This document shows positions 1-8,829 of a stretch of DNA of 10,300 bases, in pieces (the first letter of the stretch is position 1; every line of letters begins with the position of its first letter). Location: the NCBI GenBank assembly GCA_022579005.1, contig MU402028.1, positions 1-10,300 of the forward strand. Reading direction: 5' to 3'. The notes below the pieces were generated by a model, which saw only the letters and a program-made list of their open reading frames with translations, was not told the origin of the DNA and ran no database searches. The translations under genes and the position numbers were made by a program. This DNA is from Poronia punctata (Eukaryota; Ascomycota; Sordariomycetes; Xylariales; Xylariaceae).

Positions 1-3000
1 AAAATAATATTTTTTATAAAGTTTTAAATATACTTTATTACTTATATTATATTTATAATATATTTTTATTTTATTATATTAAATTTTTATATTTATTACT
101 ATAAAGTTTATTGCTATTTAAGCGTTTTTTTAGTATAGATTTTATTAAACATTATAGTTTAGTATATTTAAAAAAATATAATTTAAAAATATAGCGTTTT
201 TTAGCTTAAAGCTAAACATAATTTTATTTAATAAGTAGCTTATTATTTTTTGCTTAAAATTATTAAGCATATATTATAGTAAAATAATAATGTTTATTTA
301 TAAAAGGTTTAATATAGCGTAGTAGTATTGTATTACTATTTTTATGTTTTAATTTTTTTTTTAATTATTTATTTATTTAAAAATAATATGCTATAAATTT
401 TGCTAGTTTTATTATTAATTTTGCAAATACTATTTTTTAAAGTTTAAATATAAATTTAAAGTTTTTATTTAAAATAATTTAACTAAGCATTTTTTATTTA
501 TAAAGTAATAGCATTTTTAAAAGTATAGTAGCTTATTTTAATACTATATATTTAATATTTTTAAAAATAAAAATTATTTCTTTACTAAATTTGCAAGTTA
601 TTATTAATAAATAGTTATATATAGTATAGCTTATAATTTATTAAAATATACTTTATAAAAAAACTATAAATATTTTAATAATAAAGTTTATTATTATAAT
701 ATAGTAAAAAATATTAAGTATTTTAATTAGTTTTAAAGATTTAAATAGTTTAAATTTATTAGTTTTATTTTTTAAGCATTATAACTAGTATTAAATATAT
801 TTTTTTAGTTTATAAGCTAAGTTTTTAATACTATATTATTTTAAGTTTTAAGCTATTTTTTTTATGCTAAAATAGTATTTTTAGTTATATATTTTATATA
901 ATAAGTTAAGTACGCAGTTTTTAAAAATAACTAGTTATAGTAGTTATTTTTTTAAAGTATAGTATAAAAAACCTTTTATAGTTTTTTAAAACTTAAATTT
1001 TAAAATTAGATTTTTTAGTTATAAAGCTTATAAGATTTTTTTTATTTATAAGTTTTTTTTATATTTTTAAATTAACTTTTTTTAATATTTTTTAAATAGT
1101 TTTATGTTATAAGTAGCATATATATATTTTAATAAAATATTGTTAAAAATATTTTTTAAAAAGTTAGATTTTTTTTATTTATTTTAATAGTTTAAAATTA
1201 TTAATAATTAAAATAATATATTAAGTATTAAGTTTACTTTACTTAAAATATGCTAAACATTAAGCTTATATTATTTAAAGTAAATTAAAGCTTATATTAA
1301 TTTTAAATTTATTTTAATAATGTTTATTATTATAAGGTTTTTTTAGTTTACTATGCTTTTTATTGCTTAATAGTTTATAAAGATTATAATTAAATGTTTG
1401 CAAAATTATAAGTATAGCTTAAGTTATTTACAAAGCTATATAAAGCAAAATACTTTAAGTTTTATTATATAGTATTTTTTTTTAATATTATTAAAATTTT
1501 GCTAAAATATTTAATTAGTTATATATTATTAGTATTAATAAGTTTTTTATTTTAAAAATTATTAAAATAAAATATTATTACTTTATAACTTTTTTTTATA
1601 AAAGTATTAATTTTAAAAAAAACTTATTTATTATAGTCTTAGTATATAAGGTAATTTACTTTATAAAGGTTTTTTTATATAATATAAAAACTTTGTTTTT
1701 TTTAAAAAATTAAATTAAATACCTTTTTTAATGTTTATTTTTTTAGTTTATAAAACGTTTTTATAAAATCTTATTATTTATTTATTTTTTTGCTAGCATT
1801 GCTATTTTTTAGTATTATAAAGGTTTAATATTTTATTAAAACTATAAAATATATTTGCGTAGCTATATTATTATTTTAATATATATTTTTAAGTTATTTA
1901 AATTGTTTAATATTTTAATTTTTTTAATAGCTTTTATTTTATATTTAATTATTAATACTTTAGTTTTATTAAGTTTTAAGCTAAAAAGTTTAACTTTAAA
2001 ATATTTATAAAATAACTTTATAAGTAATAAAGCTAGCTTAATTTTTTAAAATAAAGTTAAGATTTTTTTTAAGTACTTATAATGTTTTTTAGCTATATTG
2101 CTAAAAATAACTATATTATTTATATAAATATAGTAATAATTTTTATATTATTTTAATTTTTAGTTTATAAACTATTAAGTATAAGCTAAGCTATTTTTAA
2201 ATTTTATAAAAGCTATGCTTAAAACTTTTAGCTTTTATAGTAATATTACTACTATTTAGTTTTTATATTTTAAGTATACTAATAATTAGTAAAAAAAAAT
2301 GTTATATTAAATATAAAAATAAACTTTTTATTTTTAAAGTTTATAATTATATTTTTTTAGTAAAGTATAAAATATATATTTAGTATTATTATATTATTTA
2401 AAAATTGCAAATTTATAATTACTTAGCTTTTTTATTTTTTTTTAACAATTTTTTATAATATAAAAACAAGGTATTTAAAAAATTTAGTTTTTTTATTTAA
2501 TATAATTTATTTTATTAGTAAAAATTATTAAATATTTTATTAAATATTTATTAGTTTTTAATTTTTAGTTTATATAGTTTAGTATATTTTTATTAGTGTT
2601 GCTAGCTTTATATTAAATTAACTTTAAGCTTTTTATTTTTTAGCATTAAAATAATTTTTTTATTTTTTTATATATTATGTTTTTTTAAAATATGTTTAAA
2701 TTTAGTTATATATTTAAAGTTTTTTTTTAATATATATACTTTATATTTAAATAAAATATATAAAATATTTTTAATTTTAGTTAAGCTAGTTTTAGTATTA
2801 TTTAGTATATATAAAAGTTTTAGTAGTAAGTTATAATTTTCTTATATAATTAAGTTTTATACTTTATTTATTTTATAAATTAGTATTTTTAAAAAGTAAA
2901 GTATTTTATTTATAAAGTTAAATATTAAACTTATATTTTTATAAATATTAGCTATAATAATTATATAAGCGTTTATTTAGTTAATTTAATTTATTTTATT

Positions 3001-5272
3001 TATATTAAAATTTTTAATAGTGCTAATATAAAAGTTTTAGTATAGCTTAATTATAAAATTAATATAGTTTTTATATACTAAAGTTTATATTAATTATAGT
3101 TTTAAAATTAAGTTTATTATACTTAGTATATTTTTTATAAATAAGTATTGTTATTTATATTTTAAGTAGTAGTTATTTAGCAAAGCAACGTACTTTATAA
3201 AAATTATTATTATTATATATAAAAGTATTATTATATTTATTTATATTATAACTTTTTATTAAATAAAAAAAAATTTATAATAACTAAATATAAATATTTT
3301 TATATTAAATACTAATTTTAAATATAAGTATTAATATAAAGTATATATAATTACTTTATATTTATTATACTATAATATTTTTAACAAGATTTATAGTTTT
3401 AAGTTTTTATATAGCTATACTATAATAAATATGCTAACTTTTAATTTTATATTTAACTAGATTTAAAGCAAAAATATAGCTTTTATAGCTAAAGTAATTA
3501 AGTTTTTTAATTTTTTTATATTTTAAAAAAATTTATGCTTATTTTATTTAGTATTTAATGCTTAATTTGTTTAAAAATCTTTAGCTTATTATATTATTTA
3601 ATACTTTTAAGTTAGTATATATTATAAATATATAGTTTTAGTATAAAAATTGTGCTTAAAGCTTTATATATATATATTTAAAAGAAATAGTACAAAGTTA
3701 GCATATTTTTAGTTTAGCGTTTATATATATTCTATTTTTAGATTTTATATGTTTTATAATTAAAAACGCTTTTTTTAATAATAATTATAGTAAAATTAAA
3801 TTGTTATTTAAGATTTTTTTAATTGTTAAGCTATAATATACTATTTTAAAAGTTTTTTATAAATAATATAAATTTTTTATTACGTATTTTATATATTAGT
3901 TTTATAACAAAAATAAAGTATAGCATTTTTAGCATGTTTTATAATATTTAAAGGCAAGAAATGTTAATTTAGTTATATTTACTAGTTTAAAGTCTAGCAA
4001 ATAGTTATAATTATTTTTATTTTCTAGCTTATAAAAAATATATACTTATTTATTTTTTTTATTTAAAACCTTTTTTAAAAAAAAGTAGCTATTTTATTAA
4101 AGCTGTTTTTTTTAAGTTTTTTTATTTGCTTTATCTTATGCTATATAAACTTTATTTTTAAACTTAAAATTTTAAGTATATAGTTATTTTACTTACTTAT
4201 TAAATTAGCGTTAAAGTTTAGTTTTTTTAAATTTAGCTTATTTTTTAAGCTAATAATATTAATTTTAGTTTTAGCTATTATTATAATAATAATTTTTATA
4301 TTAAAACTAGTTTTATTTTTATACTTTATTAGTTAGCTTGCTATATTTTTATATACTTTTATTATTATAGTTAAATAGCTAGTTATTTTTATATTTTAAA
4401 TTATAGTTATTTTTTTCTTAGTATATATATATTTTTTTTTTTTTTAAAAAGTTATATTTTGAATATTAGTTAATATATTATATATATAAATTAAAGTTAA
4501 AGTATAAGTAGCTTTAAGCAGTTATTAGTTAATAAATATTAATATATTATTAGTAATTATACGTTTATATATTATAGCTTTTTTTTTTAAATAAGCAAAA
4601 AATTAATTAATAGTTATACTAGCCTTTAGTTATATAATAAGCTATTAAAAAAGTAAATATATTATATTATAAATTTATGTTAACTATTAAATAAAAATTT
4701 TTAATTTTATTACTTTAATATATTTAATTATTTTTATAGCTTAAGATTTAATAAATATGCTATTTTTAAGCTATTAAATATTAAATATATTTTAAAAATT
4801 ATAAAGTGCTATAAAAGCGTTTGCTAATAGCATTTAAAATTGCTTATATAATTTAATAAAAGCTTTATTATTATTTACTAACATGCTTTTTTTTAGTTTT
4901 AAGCTATATTTTCTAAACTACTAAGCTTAAGCATTGCTTTTTAAAAGTTAAAAAAATTTTTAATAAATAACTATTGCTTATACTAAGTTTTTAAAATATT
5001 TTTTAACGCTATTTTTAAATAATAAAACGTTTTGCTAGTAAGTATTTAAGCTTACTATTATATAATTTTTTTATTTAAAAAATGCTTTTAAGTTAAAATT
5101 AAAAAATCTTACTTATTAAAGTTTTTATTTATAAAAGAAACTTTAATTATTTTAAATTTAATTTATTTAGTTTTTTTATAAAAAGCAAAAAGTTTTTGCT
5201 ATAAAAGTTAATATTTATTTTATATGTTTACTATTGCTTATTAATAAAGTATTGTTTGCTATTATTAACGTT
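1..5272. other. Gene-empty, hypermutated AT-rich block (RIP-like)
   Basis: No gene could be recognised in this stretch. TAA and TAG stops interrupt every frame every few codons on both strands, and TGA is almost absent, as expected if TpG has been converted to TpA. Spot-counted lines hold roughly 5-13 % G+C. The plus strand tends to T over A and G over C, so a decayed element coding on the minus strand is plausible, but I found no reverse transcriptase, integrase or transposase motif in it. The few CpA and TpG sites that remain are mostly within GCA and TGC. Homopolymer runs are common, the longest seen being T14 at 4432-4445. I read the block as old repeats destroyed by repeat-induced point mutation. 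A natural AT-rich spacer is less likely because the depletion depends on dinucleotide context. Confidence 0.75.
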
Positions 5273-5362
5273 TTTAAAGTATTTATAAACTTTAAAGTAT
5301 TTATAAATTTTAAAGTGTTTATAAGCTTTAAAGTATTTATAAGTTTTAAAATATTTAATATT
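5273..5362. repeat. 18-bp tandem repeat, about 5 copies
   Basis: Five consecutive 18-bp units run from 5273, 5291, 5309, 5327 and 5345. The consensus is tttaaagtatttataarc/t. The first four units differ only at one internal base and at the last few bases, and the fifth is degenerate. Because 18 is a multiple of three, the array could be a former hexapeptide repeat inside a decayed coding region. It could equally be a minisatellite. The differences between copies are nearly all A/G or C/T transitions, so the array was probably duplicated before or during the C-to-T decay. Confidence 0.85.
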
Positions 5363-6230
5363 TTAACTAGTTTATATAGTAGTAATTAAAATTTTAATGC
5401 TAAAAATAAAAAATTATAAATATGTTGTTTTATAAGTATTTTTATAAAAAACATTTTTTTTTAACTTTTTTATAGTTTTAAGTGCTAAAAATAAATAAAA
5501 GCTTAAAAGTTTTAGTTTTTTAAGTTTATTGTTTTTTAAGCTTAAATTATGCTTATAAGCTAAATTTTTAAAAGTTATATTTTTTTTATAAGTTTATTTT
5601 TAGTTAAGTTTTAAGTTTATTAGCTTTTATTAAAAAAATTTATAAAAAGTTTAGTTTAAGTTTAAGTTTTTTAAATTTAAGCCTATATTTAAAAAAGCTT
5701 ATAGTTTTAAGTATAAAAACTATTTATACTAGCTTTTTAGTACTATAAAAAAAGCTTATTTTTTTTTTACTTATATTAAAAAAAAGTTTATTTTTAAATT
5801 TATAGCTTTTATTATATAATTAAAAGCAAGTTTTTAAGCTTTTTTTATATTTACTAATAATAATATAAAAAAGTAAAAATAGCTAGTGTTTTTAAACTAT
5901 AAAAAATATTAAGCAAGTAGTTTTTATTATTTTTTTTGTTTATTTTTTAATAATATAGGTAATTTTAAAAAAAAAGGCTACGTATTTTTTAAAAAGTCTT
6001 TTTTTTAGTTTTTAAAGGTTTTTTTTATTAGTTTGCAAAGGTTATTTTTATTATAATATTATATACGTTATAAACTTAAAAATAAAATTTTAAAAAGTAG
6101 TAATTTTTTAAAAAAGTAAAGGTAAGGTTTTAAATAATAAAAATTTATAATAATTTTAAAAAAAAATAGTAATAATAAACAATTTTGTTTAGTATTATTT
6201 AAATTTAAAATTTTTAAGTTTATATATTAT
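5363..6230. other. Hypermutated AT-rich stretch, possible decayed coding trace
   Basis: No gene is called here. The region is rich in F, K and L codons on the plus strand and has short TTTAAG-like low-complexity runs near 5649-5682. One plus-strand frame between 5733 and 5864 stays open for nearly 30 codons and gives an arrangement reminiscent of a retroviral-type integrase core: an aromatic-rich strand, then TYIKKK, then about 25 residues to a TNNN that could be a mutated T-D-D/D-N motif. The expected downstream motif is not at the expected distance, so this remains a suggestion. The segment has the same CpA/TpG depletion as the block to its left. Confidence 0.5.
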
Positions 6231-6484
6231 AAAGATCTTATTTTTTATATAATAGTATATAGTTATAGTGCAGCTAATTAAGCAAACTTGCTAGCTACTA
6301 TTTAATAGCACTAAAAATCTTAAAATCTAAGATATAAAAAATAAATTAATTAAAAAACTAAGTAAGTTTATAAATTTAAAGGTTTTATTTTAAGATCTAT
6401 TTAAAGTTTTATAATCTTAGGTTACGTAATAAGATCTACTAGATGGCCATGTTATATAAATAGTTTATAAACCTATTATTTTAA
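6231..6484 (+). pseudogene. Probable decayed integrase core of the copia element
   Basis: This is the stretch directly upstream of the clear integrase motifs. One plus-strand frame (codons starting at positions divisible by 3) reads KGFILRSI followed by GYVIRSTR near 6379-6441. This resembles the copia integrase segment 'kGI..E.SaPYTPeQNG.aERs' after C-to-T decay. The frame used downstream gives KIY*MAMLYK*FINLLF*V from about 6435, comparable to the '.tI.e.ARAML....LP..LWpE' helix that precedes AVYLLNRT in copia integrases. Two frames are needed, so at least one frameshift is implied. The catalytic D-D-E residues cannot be assigned. This may instead be unrelated sequence. The continuity with the next entry is the main support. 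Confidence 0.4.
6238..6344. repeat. Nested inverted repeats in a weakly mutated patch
   Basis: A 13-base arm at 6238-6250 (ttattttttatat) is the exact reverse complement of 6332-6344. Inside it TAGTGC (6266-6271) faces GCACTA (6308-6313), and AGCAA (6281-6285) faces TTGCT (6288-6292) across a 2-base gap. The arms are AT-rich and the nesting is imperfect, so chance is possible. No tRNA fold could be drawn from it. Confidence 0.45.
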
Positions 6485-6672
6485 GTTAAAATTAACAAGG
6501 CTGCAGTATATTTATTAAACTAAACACTTAAATACATGTTTTACTAGAAAACTTTATATAAACAATTTTATACTTACTTTATATTTTAAAATAGCTATAT
6601 TAAAATTAAAAAACTAAAGCTTAACTATTTATAAGTTTATAAATATAAAGCTTATGCTTTTATTGCTAATGT

Positions 6673-6681
6673 AAAAAAAAA
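6673..6681 (+). other. A9 run at the frame change in the copia relic
   Basis: Nine consecutive A residues lie exactly between the two frames that carry integrase motifs. Upstream motifs are in frame with 6485 and downstream motifs are in frame with 6694, and these differ by one base register. A one-base slip in this homopolymer is the simplest explanation. C-to-T mutation cannot cause it, so it is an independent replication-slippage or sequencing error. Confidence 0.6.
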
Positions 6682-6698
6682 CATTATTTTTTAAAGCT

Positions 6699-6712
6699 AA
6701 GCTTTAAAGCTT
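6699..6712. repeat. 14-bp perfect palindrome within copia relic
   Basis: AAGCTTTAAAGCTT is identical to its reverse complement. It lies inside the codons for the integrase KAWIGY segment, so it is most likely a by-product of local AT decay around retained AGCT words rather than a regulatory site. Confidence 0.7.
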
Positions 6713-6820
6713 AAATAAGTTATTTTGTTAGCTATAAGTTAACTAATATTTATAAAATTTAAAATTTTTTAACTAATTAAATAATTTAAACTAAAAACAT
6801 AAGATTTAATAAGAACTAAA

Positions 6821-7600
6821 CATTTAATAAAAAGCTTAATAAATTAAAAAATAAGCTTTAAATACTTAATTGCAAATTTATTATAAATCTTCTAAACAAA
6901 ACCTTAATTTTTAAGTTTAAATTATAATATTAAAATATTAACCTTTACAAAAATAAAAATAAAATAAAATATATATTATAACATTTAAAAGCTAAAAGCA
7001 GCATAGCAAATAGCTAAAGTATTAAAAATATTAAAAACTTTAAATTTAATAAAACTAATTACTTTTATATTAACTTAAAATTTTAACTATATTTTATACT
7101 TCTTTAGTTTTTTTTTAACATAATAATGCTTATAGCAATTAAAAATGCTAATTTTAATAAGCGTTATAATAAGTTTTTTGCTTTACTTAAAGCCTGCTAA
7201 GTAAAAATATTTATAAATAATAAGCGTAATAATAATTTATTTACTTTAAAAGGTATATATGTTAATAAAAACTTTTTACTTTTTTTTATTAAGCTGCTTA
7301 AACTATTAAAATTAAGCTAAAAAGCTTATATTAGTAATAATAAATAAATAAAATGCTAAAAAATTATATTTAATACTAAATGCTTATATACTTTTAAATT
7401 AGCATATAATATATAAGTAAGCAAGGCTATAAAAGCTAAAGTACTTAAACGTTTACTATACTACTTTAATAATACTTTTAAAATAAAAAAAAATTATATA
7501 AACTAGCAATAATAGTTTTTTTATAAAAAAAAAATTAAAAAAAATATTTTTATATATTAAAGTAAGCTTTTGCTACTTTTAAGATTATATAAAAAACTTA
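6821..7600 (+). pseudogene. Copia pol relic: probable acidic linker towards reverse transcriptase
   Basis: The frame that carries the TNIY motif continues here without a required shift, with stops about every 10-40 codons. Its translation is rich in N and K with short hydrophobic words. In fungal copia elements the segment after the integrase is a variable linker rich in Asp and Glu, and decay of GAT/GAA-type codons would turn these into Asn and Lys, so the composition fits. At 7219-7251 it reads NNKRNNNLFTL, which could be a mutated form of the 'HR.DLP.PP' stretch found just before reverse transcriptase. The longest open run is about 39 codons (7201-7317). I see no WVF..K, KAR.VA.G, TAFLNG or YVDD motifs, so the reverse transcriptase is missing or unrecognisable and the element probably ends near 7600. 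Confidence 0.4.
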
Positions 7601-7620
7601 AAAATTATTTTTTAAATGTA

Positions 7621-7830
7621 AAGGTTTAAGCAATAAGGTAGTTATAAGGTAATGTTGCTAGCAATTTTAAAAACTAGGTATATTAAATAACTTTTATTTA
7701 GTTAGCTAGGTAAGTAACTAAACTGGCTAAAAGGATTAAAAAAGGTATAACCGGCAAAGCTTTAGCTATTAGTTAGCGTAGCTTTAGCTAATAAGTAGTT
7801 TGTACGTAAATAGCTTTTTTAGCTAAGTAC
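7621..7830. other. Less-mutated, relatively GC-rich junction patch
   Basis: No gene is recognised in this stretch. Line 7741-7800 is about one third G+C, the highest in the window, and contains CCGGC, TGGC, GCGTAG and GTACG. An 11-bp direct repeat, agctttagcta, occurs at 7758-7768 and 7780-7790. The patch lies where plus-strand composition changes from A-rich (copia relic) to T- and C-rich. It may be a short unique piece between two repeats, spared because it was not duplicated, or the end of the next element. Confidence 0.5.
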
Positions 7831-8524
7831 TTTGTTATACTGCCTTTTTTTTTAAGTTGCTAGTTTTTAGCAATTTTAGCATTTATAAGTATATTTGCTA
7901 ATTAGGCCTATTTTTAATTTTTTTAATTAAATTAATTTATTAGCTTTTATAAGCTGTCTTTTTGTTAACTTATTAGCTTATACTTAGCTTTATATATTTT
8001 TTTTTATTTATAACCTTATTTTAGTATTTACTTTTTTTTTTAGCATTATTATTTTATTAAGCTTTTTACTAAGCAATTGCTATTATGCTGCTTTTAAAGC
8101 TTTTTTATTTTAAGTTTATATACTAGTACACTTTTAATACTAATATAAGTTAGTTATTTTTAAACTATTAAATTTTTAATTTTAATTATAATTTTGCTTA
8201 ACTAAATAATAATAAGCTAAAAATTATAATAATATTTAGTAAAAAGCTTTACTAGCACTATATTTTTAGTATATATTTAAATTTTTATATTTATTATTTT
8301 TGCTATTTTAGCAACGTTAATTATGTTTTTTATAAAAAAAACTACTAAAGTTATTATGCTATATATTTGCTACTTTTTTACTTATTAGTTTGCTTAAATA
8401 TTTTTTTTTTTTAAATACTTTTTGATTTAGTTAGTATAGCTTAATAAATTATATAATATATTACTTATTTTTGCGCTAAAATAAAAAACGCTTAGCAAAA
8501 CTATTAAGCTACTATTATTAAAGC

Positions 8525-8560
8525 TAAAAATAAAAATAAAAATAAAAATATAAATATAAA
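8525..8560. repeat. Hexamer microsatellite (TAAAAA/TATAAA), 6 units
   Basis: Four TAAAAA units (8525-8548) are followed by two TATAAA units (8549-8560). This is a simple A-rich repeat and its variant units differ by one transversion. It probably arose by slippage in AT-rich DNA. Confidence 0.85.
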
Positions 8561-8783
8561 TACTACTTTATTAAATAATATTTTTATTGCTATAAGTTAA
8601 TATATATTTTGCTTATTTAAAGCAAGCTTAGCTTTTTAGCGTATAGTTATTTTTAAAAAAAAGCTAGTTATATTAGTTAAAAAAAAAAGCAATACTATAC
8701 TACTATTTATTAAAAATTAATTATTATTTATTATTTATTAACTATTATAGTTGCTTTTTTTATAGTTTATACTTTTGCTACTT

Positions 8784-8829
8784 ATTTGCTAATATATTTG
8801 CTAATATTTAGCAATTTTATATTAGCAAA
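8784..8829. repeat. 12-bp tandem pair with inverted copy (hairpin)
   Basis: The 12-mer atttgctaatat occurs twice in tandem (8784-8795, 8796-8807). The reverse complement of its last 11 bases is at 8819-8829. The second copy and the inverted copy can form a perfect 11-bp stem with an 11-base loop. The stem is AT-rich except for one GC pair of bases in each arm. No run of T follows directly, so it does not look like a terminator. Its function is unknown. Confidence 0.7.

Larger units (their letters stand above)
6485..6820 (+). pseudogene. Ty1/copia pol relic: integrase C-terminal region
   Basis: The protein is the integrase part of a Ty1/copia polyprotein, which in a live element inserts the retrotransposon cDNA into the nuclear genome. 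The plus-strand frame at 6485-6672 gives KAAVYLLN*T (6497-6526; family AVYLLNRT) and YL*VYKYKAYA (6626-6658; family HLRVYGCKAYA). The frame at 6694-6820 gives KLSFKA*ISYFVSYK (6694-6738; family RLNPKAWIGYLVGY) and TNIYKI*NFLTN*II*TKNI (6742-6801; family STNIYRIWNPLTNKVIRTRDV), then RFN. The order and spacing match fungal copia elements. Two tryptophan codons (6712, 6760) are now TAA, as expected from C-to-T change on the opposite strand. Aspartate and glutamate codons have become Asn and Lys codons. An A9 run at 6673-6681 separates the two frames. No start codon or open frame remains, so this is a dead fragment. Confidence 0.82.
6231..7620 (+). mobile_element. Truncated, RIP-degraded Ty1/copia LTR retrotransposon fragment
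   Basis: This segment stands apart from its surroundings. The plus strand is A- and C-rich rather than T- and G-rich, and it keeps more CpA and some GATC and CTGCAG words. Inside it the integrase C-terminal region of a Ty1/copia polyprotein can be read on the plus strand (separate entry). Retrotransposon coding strands of this class are commonly A-rich, which fits the skew. I found no long terminal repeats, primer-binding site, gag, protease or a convincing reverse transcriptase YVDD motif, so the piece is an internal fragment or its other parts are mutated past recognition. The ends given are where composition changes, not mapped termini. It cannot transpose. Confidence 0.65.

Noticed and set aside
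4432..4445. T14 run as a terminator or poly(A) tail of a minus-strand non-LTR element
   Set aside because: No hairpin precedes it and no minus-strand reverse transcriptase reading was found next to it. Long T and A runs are frequent throughout the window.
6266..6313. 48-base segment with TAGTGC/GCACTA ends and an internal hairpin, looking at first like a tRNA or small structured RNA
   Set aside because: No acceptor, anticodon and T-arm set could be drawn. The T-loop consensus (GTTC.A) is absent, and the segment lies directly upstream of the copia integrase reading with similar composition.
6450..6475. TATATAAATAG-like word that resembles a TATA box in a long terminal repeat
   Set aside because: Such words are expected by chance at this AT content, and the frame of the copia integrase reading runs through it, so it is more likely coding relic than an LTR promoter.
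7201..7317. Open run of about 39 codons on the plus strand as a small gene
   Set aside because: It has no start codon context and is in frame with the integrase relic. Its composition continues that of the decayed linker on both sides.
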